Positions 16,706 to 25,282 of a DNA stretch of 64,000 bases are shown piece after piece. Position numbers and translations under genes: made by a program. Numbering within the stretch: position 1 is the first letter of the stretch; each line of letters starts with the position of its first letter. Origin of the DNA: Bradyrhizobium sp. 186 (GTDB taxonomy: Bacteria; Pseudomonadota; Alphaproteobacteria; Rhizobiales; Xanthobacteraceae). A model generated the notes under the pieces. The model had not been told where the DNA came from and did not search any database. It saw only the letters and a list, made by a program, of their open reading frames with translations. Location of the stretch: the NCBI RefSeq assembly GCF_023101685.1, contig NZ_CP082164.1:7378001-7442000 (forward strand), written 5' to 3'.

Positions 16706-18046
16706 TCATTTCGGACAGATGTAACCCGTCCCCGCCGGCGACTTGAAGCAGCCGACCGACTCCGGCAGCACCTGCTGCGGCAGCCACAGCACGACACTCG
16801 GGAAGTAGATCGCAAACGCGATGGTGGCGAAGAACACAACATAGATCGGCAGTGCGGCGCGCAGCGCTTTCGCAAAGCTGACTCCGACAAACTTGGACGC
16901 CATCAGCAGCACCAACCCGTAAGGCGGCGTGATCAGGCCGAAGGCGAGCGTGGCGATCAGCACCACGCCCATATGGACGCCGTTGATGTCGCCGGCCTCC
17001 GTCAGCGTGTTGACCAGCGGCATGAAGATGATGATGGTCGGCACCGGCTCGATGAAGTCGCCGACGACGGTGAACAGCAGCACCATCAGCAGCATGATCA
17101 GGTGCGGATCGTTGCCTGCGATCGAGGTGATCATTTCGGCGATGTAGCTCGCGCCGCGCAGGTAAGCGAGCATCCAGCCGAAGGCGTTGGCGGCGCCGAT
17201 TGTGATCAGCGGCAGCGAGAAGATCAGGCCCGCGAGGCAGAAATCATACGGGATCTTGCTGAAGTGCCCGCGGTTGAGCGCGGGGATCACGACGGCGATA
17301 ATCCAGACCACGGCGACGACGCCGGCCTCCGTCGGTGTGAACCAGCCGGTCAAAATGCCGCCGAGCAGGATGACCGGAATCATCAGCGGTAACGCCGCGT
17401 CGCCTGCGGCAAACACGACCTGCCGCAGCGGCGCGCGCGGCTTGCGCAGGCCTGAGGGGCCGAAGAAATAGCAATAGATCATCAGGCCGAAGCCGATCAT
17501 TAGGCCGGGCACGACGCCCGCCATGAACAGTCCGGCGATCGAGACGTTGCCGACGGCGCCATAGACCACCGCTGTGATGCTCGGCGGCACCAGCGCCGCG
17601 ATCGTCGAGGCGGAGGCGATGATGGCGGCGATGAAGGCGGGCTCATAACCCTCGCGCTTCATCGGGCCGCCGAGCGCGCGGCTCATCACGGCGACGTCGG
17701 CCGTGGTCGAGCCCGACATCTCCGAGAAGAACATGCTGAAGACGACCACGACCTGCGACAGCCCGCCCCTGATATGGCCGACCAGCGACACCGACAGGTT
17801 CGCGATCCGCACCACGACGTTGGCCGAGCTCATGAGCTCGCCGACCAGCAGGAAGAACGGGATCGCCAGCAGCGCTTCGGAATCGACGCCGTCAAAGATC
17901 TTCTGGATGATCGCCGCGAGCGACACGTCCGACAGGATAGCGCCGATGAACACGCCGGCCATCAGCGAGAACGGCACGGGCACGCCGAGATAGCCGAACG
18001 ACAGGAAGCAGATCGTCATCGGCGTCAGGACGATTGGTGCGCTCAT
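16706..18046 (-). CDS. TRAP transporter large permease (DctM-like)
   Basis: 446 residues with about 11-12 hydrophobic segments. Family stretches such as F-F-S-E-M-S-G-S-T-T-A-D and A-L-V-P-P-S are visible. It forms the ion-driven channel of a tripartite transporter in the inner membrane. The ATG overlaps the stop of the small-permease gene (ATGA). The run is ilvD-like, dctP, dctQ, dctM, which suggests uptake of a sugar acid that the dehydratase then consumes. Confidence 0.93.
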   Translation of the reverse strand: MSAPIVLTPMTICFLSFGYLGVPVPFSLMAGVFIGAILSDVSLAAIIQKIFDGVDSEALLAIPFFLLVGELMSSANVVVRIANLSVSLVGHIRGGLSQVVVVFSMFFSEMSGSTTADVAVMSRALGGPMKREGYEPAFIAAIIASASTIAALVPPSITAVVYGAVGNVSIAGLFMAGVVPGLMIGFGLMIYCYFFGPSGLRKPRAPLRQVVFAAGDAALPLMIPVILLGGILTGWFTPTEAGVVAVVWIIAVVIPALNRGHFSKIPYDFCLAGLIFSLPLITIGAANAFGWMLAYLRGASYIAEMITSIAGNDPHLIMLLMVLLFTVVGDFIEPVPTIIIFMPLVNTLTEAGDINGVHMGVVLIATLAFGLITPPYGLVLLMASKFVGVSFAKALRAALPIYVVFFATIAFAIYFPSVVLWLPQQVLPESVGCFKSPAGTGYICPK

Positions 18047-18621
18047 GGCTGCGCCCTCATCTGCGTCTCTGTGAGGCCGGGCGGAGCATCCTCATCCGGC
18101 GGCTCGGGATGGTCAAAGCCGTTGCGCAAGCCGTTGACGAGCTGCTCGATCGTGAACAGGCCGATCAGCACACCCGACAACGGAATGATCGCATAGAGCG
18201 AGGCGATCGGTGTGCCCGACGGCAGGCGAAAACTGCCAAATCCGCGCAGATAATTCTGATAGCCGTACCAGATCAGGCAGAAGGCGACGCCGAGCACGAC
18301 GAGGCGAATGATCACTTCGACGATGAGGCGCGGTGTGTCGTGCATCGCCTCAGAGATGGCCGTGAGATAGAGATGATCGTTGCGCCGGGTTGCGGCCGCA
18401 GTTCCGACGAAGATCGCATAGATGAACAGTGTCGAGGTCACCTCCTGGAGCCACAGCCAGGGATGACCGATGGTGCGGGTGACGATGTCGGCGGTCACCG
18501 ACAGCGAGAAGCCGAAGCAGAGCACGCCGCAGAGGATCATCAGCGCGAGCTCAAGCCAGTCGAGCGATCGCCATTTGAGGTGACGCTGGCGCTGAACGAG
18601 CAGTTTGTCCGCGATGACCAT
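18043..18621 (-). CDS. TRAP transporter small permease (DctQ-like)
   Basis: 192 residues with four predicted membrane segments, the norm for DctQ, and the H-P-W-L-W-L-Q-E motif near the second segment. It holds the large permease to the binding protein system. It overlaps dctM by four bases. The gap to the binding-protein gene upstream is about 208 bases and is occupied by a family A repeat. Confidence 0.9.
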   Translation of the reverse strand: MVIADKLLVQRQRHLKWRSLDWLELALMILCGVLCFGFSLSVTADIVTRTIGHPWLWLQEVTSTLFIYAIFVGTAAATRRNDHLYLTAISEAMHDTPRLIVEVIIRLVVLGVAFCLIWYGYQNYLRGFGSFRLPSGTPIASLYAIIPLSGVLIGLFTIEQLVNGLRNGFDHPEPPDEDAPPGLTETQMRAQP

Positions 18622-18691
18622 TCAATGTCCCCGTCGTCCCGGCCTAGTACGAATGATGTCAGGTTGAATCGGCGACTGCGGGTTGGCCAAA

Positions 18692-18808
18692 CCTCTCCCG
18701 CTTGCGGGAGAGGTCGGCGCGGAGCGCCGGGTGAGGGCTCTCTCCTCATTGGGAATCCCTCCGTGGAGGCACCCTCTCCCCACCCTCTCCCGCAAGCGGG
18801 AGAGGGTG
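18692..18808. repeat. Palindromic repeat, family A
   Basis: Same layout as 5751-5870: CTCTCCCGCTTGCGGGAGAG on the left and CTCTCCCGCAAGCGGGAGAG on the right. It lies inside the TRAP operon between dctP and dctQ, where hairpins could stabilise or trim the dctP mRNA. Confidence 0.85.
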
Positions 18809-18829
18809 GGCACCGTCTTCCCGATCACG

Positions 18830-19825
18830 TTAGTTGATCGACCGGATCAGGTTCTTGATCTTCTCGGCATGCGGGCCGAGCTCCTTGGCGAGCTTGTCGA
18901 GATAGGGATCGGCGATCGCCGTAAAACTCTTCTTGTCGACGTTGTCGACAATCTTGACGCCCATCTTCTTCAGCTTGTCGGCCGCGGTGCGCTCGAGATC
19001 GAACGCCTTCTGCGGCTCCTTCGTGCTGATCTCGTTGGCCGCGGTCTGCACCCACTGCTTCTGCTCCGCCGAGAGGCTCTGCCAGAGCTTGTCGGAGACG
19101 AATATCAGCGCGTTGTTGGCCTCGTGCTCGGTGATGTTCAGCACGGGCGCCACCTCGTAGTGCTTGTTGACGAGGTAGACGTTGATGCTGTTCTCGGCGA
19201 CGTCGACCACGCCGGTCTGCAGCGAGGTGTAGACGCTGCCGAACGGCATGTGCACGGTCTGGGCGCCATAGGCCGGGAACATGGTGTCCTCGGTCGCGGT
19301 CGCCTGCACGCGGATCTTCAGGCCCTTGACGTCGCCGACGTTGTGGATTTCTCGCTTGCTGTACATGTGGCGCACGCCCTGCGAGCCCGTTGCGATCACG
19401 TGCAGGCCCTGCGTGGTCTCGTCGATCATGGTCTTGAGCGCTTCGAACACGCGGGGATCGGCCAACCCCTTGACCACGTGGTTCTCGTCGCGGAACAGGA
19501 AGTGCAGCGACATCACGCCGGCCTGCGGCGAGATCGTCGCGGTATTGGCCGAGGAGATGATCGCGAATTCGACATCGCCGGCTTTCACGAGCTGGAGCAC
19601 CTGCGGCTCCTGGCCGAGCTGCGCGCCGGGGTATTGGTCGATGATCATGGTGCCCTTGCTCAATTCCTTGAGCTTGTCGGCAAAGAGGTCGCCCGCGATG
19701 GAATAGCCGGTGTTGCGCGGCTGGTCATAGGCGAAGCGATAGTGCTTCGCCTCCTGCGCTCCGGCCCCGGTGACCAACAGCATGGCGGCCATGGTCACCA
19801 ACCCACGCATGGATCGTGCAATCAT
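18830..19825 (-). CDS. TRAP transporter substrate-binding protein (DctP-like)
   Basis: 331 residues with a signal peptide (cleavage near A-G-A-Q-E, residue 24). The DctP pattern is seen in Y-P-G-A-Q-L-G (ligand-binding front) and in G-L-K-I-R-V-Q (about 173-179), where the conserved arginine normally pairs with a carboxylate of the ligand. This fits an organic or sugar acid. It follows the dehydratase gene by 61 bases and probably shares its transcript. Confidence 0.92.
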   Translation of the reverse strand: MIARSMRGLVTMAAMLLVTGAGAQEAKHYRFAYDQPRNTGYSIAGDLFADKLKELSKGTMIIDQYPGAQLGQEPQVLQLVKAGDVEFAIISSANTATISPQAGVMSLHFLFRDENHVVKGLADPRVFEALKTMIDETTQGLHVIATGSQGVRHMYSKREIHNVGDVKGLKIRVQATATEDTMFPAYGAQTVHMPFGSVYTSLQTGVVDVAENSINVYLVNKHYEVAPVLNITEHEANNALIFVSDKLWQSLSAEQKQWVQTAANEISTKEPQKAFDLERTAADKLKKMGVKIVDNVDKKSFTAIADPYLDKLAKELGPHAEKIKNLIRSIN

Positions 19826-19886
19826 CGTTTCCCCCTGTTTTATCGCCCGCCGCTTCAGCGGTCTGGGCGTTCGTTCGGGTGGTCAA

Positions 19887-21608
19887 TCACCCCTTCTCAG
19901 TCTGCTTCCCAGTCCTCTGCATGAAATCGAAGTCGCAGCCTTCGTCGGCCTGCATGATGGTCTCGTTGAACAGCCAGGCGTAGCCTCGCCGCGTCTCATC
20001 CGGCGCAACGGCTGGCTTCAATGCGGCGCGTCGGCGCTCCAGCTCGGCGGCATTGACCAGCAGCTCGATGCTGCGTTTGGCAACATCAAGCCGGATCATA
20101 TCGCCGTTCTTCACCAGCGCCAGCGGCCCGCCGACGGCAGATTCCGGCGTGATGTGCAGCACGATGGTGCCGAACGCCGTGCCGCTCATGCGCGCGTCCG
20201 AAATCCGCACCATGTCCTTGGTGCCACCGCGTGCGAGCTTCTTCGGGATCGGCAGATAACCCGCCTCGGGCATGCCAGGCGCGCCTTTGGGGCCGGCATT
20301 GCGCAGCACCAGCACGTCATCGGCGGTCACGTCGAGATCGGGATCATCGACCCGCAAGGTCATGTCCTCGACGGATTCAAACACCACCGCACGCCCGGTG
20401 TGCTGCAACAGTTTTTGGCTCGCGGCCGATTGCTTGATGACTGCGCCGCGGGGCGCGAGGTTGCCGTGCAGCACGGCGAGGCCACCTTCCTTCTTGATCG
20501 GATTGTCACGCGGACGAATGGCGTCCTGGCCGGGCACGTCTTCCGCATTCGCGACGACGTCGCGCAGCGTCTGGCCCGTGATCGTCTTCGCATCGAGATC
20601 GATGAGATCACCGAGCTGCGCCAGCAATTTCGGCATACCGCCGGCGTGATGAAAATGCTCCATGTAATGCTCGCCGGACGGTTTCAGATCGACCAGCACC
20701 GGCACCTCGCGGCCCAGTTGGTCGAAGGCGCCGAGATCGAGCCGGTGCGGCGAGCGATGCGCCATCGCGGTCAGATGGATCAGGCCATTGGTCGAGCCGC
20801 CGATCGATTGCAGCACGACTTGCGCATTCCTGAACGAGGCCGGCGTCAGCAGCTCGCTCGGCTTCGGCCCCTTGGACTTGGCCATCTCTGTGGCAACCCT
20901 GCCGCTCGCCTCGGCTAGCCGGAAGCGCTCCGCATGCGGCGCCGGGATGGTCGCGCTCATCGGCAGCGAGAGGCCCATGGCTTCAATCATGCAGGCCATG
21001 GTGGAGGCCGTGCCCATCACCATGCAGGTGCCGACAGACGGCGCCAGGCGGCCGTTCACCGCCTCGATCTCGGCGTCGTCGATATCGCCGGCGCGGTACT
21101 TGGCCCACAGCCTGCGGCAGTCGGTGCAGGCGCCAAGCACCTCGCCCTTGTGATGGCCGACCACCATGGGGCCCACGGGAATGACCACGGTCGGCAGATC
21201 GGCGCTGATCGCGGCCATCACCTGCGCCGGAAGCGTCTTGTCGCAGCCGCCGATCACGATCACCGAATCCATCGGCTGGGCGCGGATCATCTCTTCGGTG
21301 TCCATCGCCATCAGATTGCGCAGATACATCGAGGTCGGATGCGCAAAGCTCTCGGCGATCGAGATGGTCGGGAACACGAACGGCATTGCGCCCGACAGCA
21401 TCACGCCGCGCTTCGCCGCCTCGATAATCTGCGGCACGTTGCCGTGACAGGGGTTGTAGTCGCTGTAGGTGTTGGTGATGCCGACGATCGGGCGCTCCAG
21501 CGCGTCGTCAGAATAGCCCATCGCCTTGATGAACGCCTTGCGCAGGAACAGCGAGAAGCCGGCATCGCCATAGCTCGTCAGACCCTTGCGCAAGCCACTG
21601 CTCATCAT
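19887..21608 (-). CDS. IlvD/Edd-family sugar-acid dehydratase
   Basis: 573 residues from the ATG at 21608, which has GGAG at the right distance; the open frame extends 17 codons further upstream without a better site. Iron-sulfur cysteines appear in N-P-C-H (C54), G-G-C-D-K (C122) and G-T-C-M-V-M-G-T-A-S-T-M (C195), the usual trio. The family dehydrates dihydroxy acids or aldonates to 2-keto acids. The link to a TRAP transporter and a GntR regulator, rather than to branched-chain genes, argues for an aldonate such as arabinonate, xylonate or a related acid. The exact substrate is inference. Confidence 0.9.
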   Translation of the reverse strand: MMSSGLRKGLTSYGDAGFSLFLRKAFIKAMGYSDDALERPIVGITNTYSDYNPCHGNVPQIIEAAKRGVMLSGAMPFVFPTISIAESFAHPTSMYLRNLMAMDTEEMIRAQPMDSVIVIGGCDKTLPAQVMAAISADLPTVVIPVGPMVVGHHKGEVLGACTDCRRLWAKYRAGDIDDAEIEAVNGRLAPSVGTCMVMGTASTMACMIEAMGLSLPMSATIPAPHAERFRLAEASGRVATEMAKSKGPKPSELLTPASFRNAQVVLQSIGGSTNGLIHLTAMAHRSPHRLDLGAFDQLGREVPVLVDLKPSGEHYMEHFHHAGGMPKLLAQLGDLIDLDAKTITGQTLRDVVANAEDVPGQDAIRPRDNPIKKEGGLAVLHGNLAPRGAVIKQSAASQKLLQHTGRAVVFESVEDMTLRVDDPDLDVTADDVLVLRNAGPKGAPGMPEAGYLPIPKKLARGGTKDMVRISDARMSGTAFGTIVLHITPESAVGGPLALVKNGDMIRLDVAKRSIELLVNAAELERRRAALKPAVAPDETRRGYAWLFNETIMQADEGCDFDFMQRTGKQTEKG

Positions 21609-21651
21609 GCCACTCCAATCGCCTTGCCATTGTCGTACAGGCTGTCCCTTG

Positions 21652-21725
21652 ATTGTCAATAAGATAGGTGCTCATCGGCGATTTTAGGGCACCTGCAGCG
21701 CAAAATAGACGATATTATTGACAAT
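21652..21725. promoter_or_regulatory. Paired operator-like palindromes between ilvD-like and gntR genes
   Basis: ATTGTCAATAA at 21652-21662 and its exact reverse complement TTATTGACAAT at 21715-21725 sit in the divergent promoter gap. Each core, ATTGWCAAT, is itself a near-perfect palindrome, as expected for a GntR dimer site. The two centres are 65 bases apart. The second copy also contains TTGACA, which could serve as a -35 box for gntR. Confidence 0.6.
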
Positions 21726-21777
21726 CCGAGCTCTCCCTGCTCCACAGGCAGGACCGGCCGGAGCCGGGAGGCCGAGG

Positions 21778-22479
21778 ATGTCCGACATTCGCACCGCTGA
21801 CGCAATGACCATCCGGCGCGACGATCCGGACGACGTCGTCGCGCGGCTGGAGGAGGACATCATCTTCGGCCGCCTCGCACCGGGCGCGCGCCTCACCGAA
21901 GACGCGCTGATGTCGGCCTACGGCACCTCGCGGCACTTCGTGCGGCAGGCGCTTGTGGAGGCGGAGCGGCGCGGCATCGTCCGCCGCGAGAAGAACGTCG
22001 GCGCCACCGTGCGGTCCTATTCGGCGGAGGAAGTCCGGCAGATCTACGAGGTCCGGGAGATGCTGACGCGGCAGGCGGCGCTGATGATCCCCCTGCCCGC
22101 ACCGCCAAGCCTGATCGACGAGTTGACCGGGCTGCAACGGCAATACTGCGCGAAGGCCGATTTGCAGGATCTGCGCGGCATTCACGAGGCCAACGATGCC
22201 CTCCACGTCGCGCTGTTCGCGGCCTGCGGCAATCCCTATCTGGTGCGCTCACTCCAGCACTACATGAACCTGACCTTGCCGATGCGCGCGAAGAATCTCG
22301 CCGACCGCGAGGGACTGGCGCAGTCGCGGCGCCAGCACGAGCTGATGATCGAGCTTCTGAAGGGCCGCGACAGCTGGGCGCTGGCTCAGCTCTGCGTCGA
22401 TCACATGCAGTTCAGCAAGAAGGATTATCTGGCGCGGATTGCGGGCGAGGAAGCTGAGCGCCAAGGCGCGGACTCATAA
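21778..22479 (+). CDS. GntR (FadR-subfamily) transcriptional regulator
   Basis: 233 residues from ATG 21778, preceded by GGAGGCCGAGG; an in-frame TTG at 21718 is less likely. An N-terminal winged helix-turn-helix (I-I-F-G-R-L-A-P-G-A-R-L-T-E-D-A-L, then S-R-H-F-V-R-Q-A-L) is followed by an all-helical FCD effector domain with candidate metal-binding histidines. FadR-type regulators respond to organic acids. It is transcribed away from the dehydratase/TRAP operon and probably represses it through the paired palindromes in between. Confidence 0.9.
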   Translation: MSDIRTADAMTIRRDDPDDVVARLEEDIIFGRLAPGARLTEDALMSAYGTSRHFVRQALVEAERRGIVRREKNVGATVRSYSAEEVRQIYEVREMLTRQAALMIPLPAPPSLIDELTGLQRQYCAKADLQDLRGIHEANDALHVALFAACGNPYLVRSLQHYMNLTLPMRAKNLADREGLAQSRRQHELMIELLKGRDSWALAQLCVDHMQFSKKDYLARIAGEEAERQGADS

Positions 22480-22792
22480 ATGTGAGACGGCGGCTTCGGG
22501 TGGTGAGGCAGACTTGTGCAGGCACTCCGGCATTGCCTTTTGACCCGAATGTATGGTCCGGCCGCGCGTTGCAAGAGGTTTCGTCAACCTGGCAGATGCG
22601 GTCTTGCATCAATGTATCCGGCCTCTGATTGGAGCGTGTTGTGCTCCGGGCCATCATGGATATCAGCGCGCATTCGAGCTAATTAGCGGACAGGCCTCGA
22701 AGGGGCCATTCGGGTCACCAGTGTTCGCATGCGCCGGGAAGACCGATTCTCCATCGTCGTCTCATCCTCTCGCAGACCTCGGCGGGTAAGGG
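22480..22792. other. Intergenic stretch, nothing recognised
   Basis: Between the GntR and MFS genes. I found no convincing gene, RNA, terminator hairpin or repeat; part of it may be the MFS promoter. Confidence 0.5.
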
Positions 22793-24160
22793 ATGTTGGT
22801 TACGTCATCGATAGCTCCTCACTTCGCACTGTTCCTTTGTTCGTGCCTGGCGGTCGTTCCTTCGTCCCGGCCTGCGCGCGCAGACGCGCCGCGCGCAAGG
22901 GCCGTCACGGAGCCGATCAATCAGCGGCAAGAGTTGTCCCGCAGCTTTTCGCGCTACCAGTCAATCCTCGTTGCGTTGCTGGCGGTTGTCCAGTTCACGA
23001 TCATCATCGATTTCATGATCATGTCGCCGCTCGGCGCCATCATGATGCCGGCGCTCGATATTTCGGCCGCGCAGTTCGGGGTGGCCGTCTCGGCCTATGC
23101 ATTCAGCGCGGGAATTTCCGGCATCCTGGCGGCCGGCTTTGCCGATCGGTTCGATCGCAAGTGGCTGCTCTTGTTTTTTTATGCCGGCTTTACCCTTGGA
23201 ACGGCGCTTTGCGCGATTGCGCCCAACTATCATGTGCTGCTGCTTGGGCGGATCGTGACCGGCTTGTTCGGCGGTGTGATCGGCTCCGTCGTGCTCGCCA
23301 TCGTGACCGATCTCTTTGCGCTGCAATTGCGCGGCCGCGTCATGGGCTTCGTGCAAACCGCCTTCGCTGCAAGCCAGGTGCTTGGCATCCCGGCCGGTCT
23401 TTTCCTCTCCAACCGTTGGAACTGGCACGTCGCGTTCGGCGCATTGGTCGGTCTGTCGGTCATCGGGATGGCCGCCGTGCTGCTCTTGATGAAACCGGTG
23501 AACGGCCATCTCCTGCTGAAGCAGGATAAAAACGCGTTCCGACATCTGATTGCAACGGTCGCACAGCCACGCCATTGGATGGCATTTTCGGTGACGACGC
23601 TGCTGGCGACCGGCGGCTACATGCTGATGCCGTTCGGCATTGCCTACACCGTGCACAATCTCGGCATCGACATCGTTCATCTGCCGACGATCTATCTCGT
23701 CTCCGGCCTGTTCAGCATTCTCATTGGACCGTTGGTGGGACGCGCGAGCGATGCTTTCGGCAAATACCCCACCTTTGTCTTCGGCACCGCCATGTCCATC
23801 GTCATGGTGCTCATCTACACCCATCTCGGTCAGGTCAGCCTGACGGTCGCGATCCTGGTCAACGTCCTGATGTTCGTCGGCATCTTTTCACGCATGATCC
23901 CGTCGCAAGCGTTGATTTCCGCAATCCCCGAGCCGGCACAACGCGGCTCCTTCAGCGCGGTCGGCGCTTCCCTGCAACAACTCTCCGGCGGGCTCGGCTC
24001 CGTGCTCGCCGCCGCGCTGATTGCACAAGATGCCGACGGTGCGCTCCGCCATTTCGACCGGCTGGGATACGTCGTCGTGACGACGGCGGTGGTTTCCCTG
24101 ATCCTGATGTATTTTGTGCAGAGGCCAATCGCGGCCCAGGCTGGCAAACGCGTCGTTTAA
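22793..24160 (+). CDS. MFS transporter
   Basis: 455 residues from the first ATG at 22793. Twelve hydrophobic segments begin only near residue 55, and the first 45 residues are an unusual arginine-rich stretch, so a later start (TTG at 22934, next to GGCAAGAG) is quite possible. The motif between segments 2 and 3, G-F-A-D-R-F-D-R-K-W-L-L, is the MFS signature. The layout fits a drug:proton or sugar-efflux carrier of the DHA1 type. It stands alone, so the substrate cannot be inferred. Confidence 0.85.
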   Translation: MLVTSSIAPHFALFLCSCLAVVPSSRPARADAPRARAVTEPINQRQELSRSFSRYQSILVALLAVVQFTIIIDFMIMSPLGAIMMPALDISAAQFGVAVSAYAFSAGISGILAAGFADRFDRKWLLLFFYAGFTLGTALCAIAPNYHVLLLGRIVTGLFGGVIGSVVLAIVTDLFALQLRGRVMGFVQTAFAASQVLGIPAGLFLSNRWNWHVAFGALVGLSVIGMAAVLLLMKPVNGHLLLKQDKNAFRHLIATVAQPRHWMAFSVTTLLATGGYMLMPFGIAYTVHNLGIDIVHLPTIYLVSGLFSILIGPLVGRASDAFGKYPTFVFGTAMSIVMVLIYTHLGQVSLTVAILVNVLMFVGIFSRMIPSQALISAIPEPAQRGSFSAVGASLQQLSGGLGSVLAAALIAQDADGALRHFDRLGYVVVTTAVVSLILMYFVQRPIAAQAGKRVV

Positions 24161-24200
24161 GACGTCGGTTGCGACGCCTGGAAGAGCGGCGTTTCTTTCG

Positions 24201-24343
24201 CCTCTCCCCGCTTGCGGGGAGAGGCCGGAATTCGCGCGAAGCGCGGATTCCGGGTGAGGGGACTCTCCGCGAGTCCAACTCTCACCTCCCTCGCGGAAAC
24301 TCCCCCTCACCCCAACCCTCTCCCCGCAAGCGGGGCGAGGGAG
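24201..24343. repeat. Palindromic repeat, family A
   Basis: CTCTCCCCGCTTGCGGGGAG on the left and CTCTCCCCGCAAGCGGGG on the right, separated by a core with GAATTCGCGCGAAGCGCG. It lies between the convergent MFS and uronate-dehydrogenase-like genes. Confidence 0.85.
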
Positions 24344-24366
24344 CACACCGGCGTTCGCGTCAAACG

Positions 24367-25191
24367 CTAGCGCTTGGTCCAGTCGATGATCCGGCTCGCA
24401 TCGCCGTCGAACTCCACGCTGGCGAATGAGCCGCCTTGGTAGTGATCGGCAATCGGATCCGGCTTCAGCTTGGCCTGCTCGGCCATCGCGTGCTGCACAT
24501 GATCCTCAGAGCGGCCGGTCGGGCGGTAGCCGAACTCGTAGGCGCGGTGGTTGTCCCACCAGGCGCGCTCGTTCAGAGACACTCCGTAGAAGATCTCGAA
24601 ATGAATATCGGGATGCTCGAGCCCGATCTGGCAGAGCTGCACCAGGTCTTCCGGCTTGAGCCACATCGAGATGCGGCGATGATCGAGCGGCCTCTCGTCG
24701 CAATTGCCGATCCGGATGCAGGTGACCTTCAGCCCGTGCTTGTCGGCATAGAGCGACCCCACTGCTTCACCGAACACCTTGCTCACGCCGTAACGGCCGT
24801 CCGGACGCACGGTGACGTCGGTGTCGATCCTGCGGTGGCGCGGATAAAAGCCGACCGTATGGTTGGACGAGGCGAACACCACGCGCTTGACACCCTTTCG
24901 GTACGCGGCCTCGAACAGATTGTAGCCGCCGATGATGTTGGCCTGGAGGATATCGTCCCAGGGGCCTTCGACCGAATAGCCGCCGAAATGGATGATGCCG
25001 TCGACGCCCTCGCAGATCGCCTCGACCTGCGCCATGTCGGACAGGTCCGCCGCCTTGAACTTCTCGTTCGGGCCGAGATCGGCCGGTGCGCGGATGTCGC
25101 TGAGCAGGAGGTCCGGATAGATCGGCGGCAGCAGTTTTCGCAGGCGCGTTCCGATCCCGCCCGAAGCTCCCGTCATCAAGATGCGCGGCAT
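24367..25191 (-). CDS. NAD-dependent epimerase/dehydratase-fold protein, uronate dehydrogenase-like
   Basis: 274 residues from ATG 25191 (GAGGGAAG upstream). The NAD motif T-G-A-S-G-G-I-G is near residue 7, the catalytic Y-G-V-S-K near 133, and the context A-S-S-N-H-T-V-G-F-Y-P with R-P-D-G-R-Y-G-V-S-K resembles uronate dehydrogenase of Agrobacterium as I remember it. That enzyme oxidises galacturonate or glucuronate to the aldaro-lactone with NAD+. The divergent neighbour is a lactonase-type protein, which would open such a lactone. The substrate assignment is by family resemblance. Confidence 0.78.
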   Translation of the reverse strand: MPRILMTGASGGIGTRLRKLLPPIYPDLLLSDIRAPADLGPNEKFKAADLSDMAQVEAICEGVDGIIHFGGYSVEGPWDDILQANIIGGYNLFEAAYRKGVKRVVFASSNHTVGFYPRHRRIDTDVTVRPDGRYGVSKVFGEAVGSLYADKHGLKVTCIRIGNCDERPLDHRRISMWLKPEDLVQLCQIGLEHPDIHFEIFYGVSLNERAWWDNHRAYEFGYRPTGRSEDHVQHAMAEQAKLKPDPIADHYQGGSFASVEFDGDASRIIDWTKR

Positions 25192-25282
25192 GTCTTCCCT
25201 CGTATTTGACGACCGATTTGCGGTCATAGGTCACTGATGGTAGCAGACTTGGACAGAGGGAACGCAACGACGAGAATTGCAC

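Noticed and set aside
22793..22933. Arginine-rich N-terminus of the MFS protein as a targeting domain
   Set aside because: More likely an over-called start; the first membrane segment begins well after an in-frame TTG at 22934.
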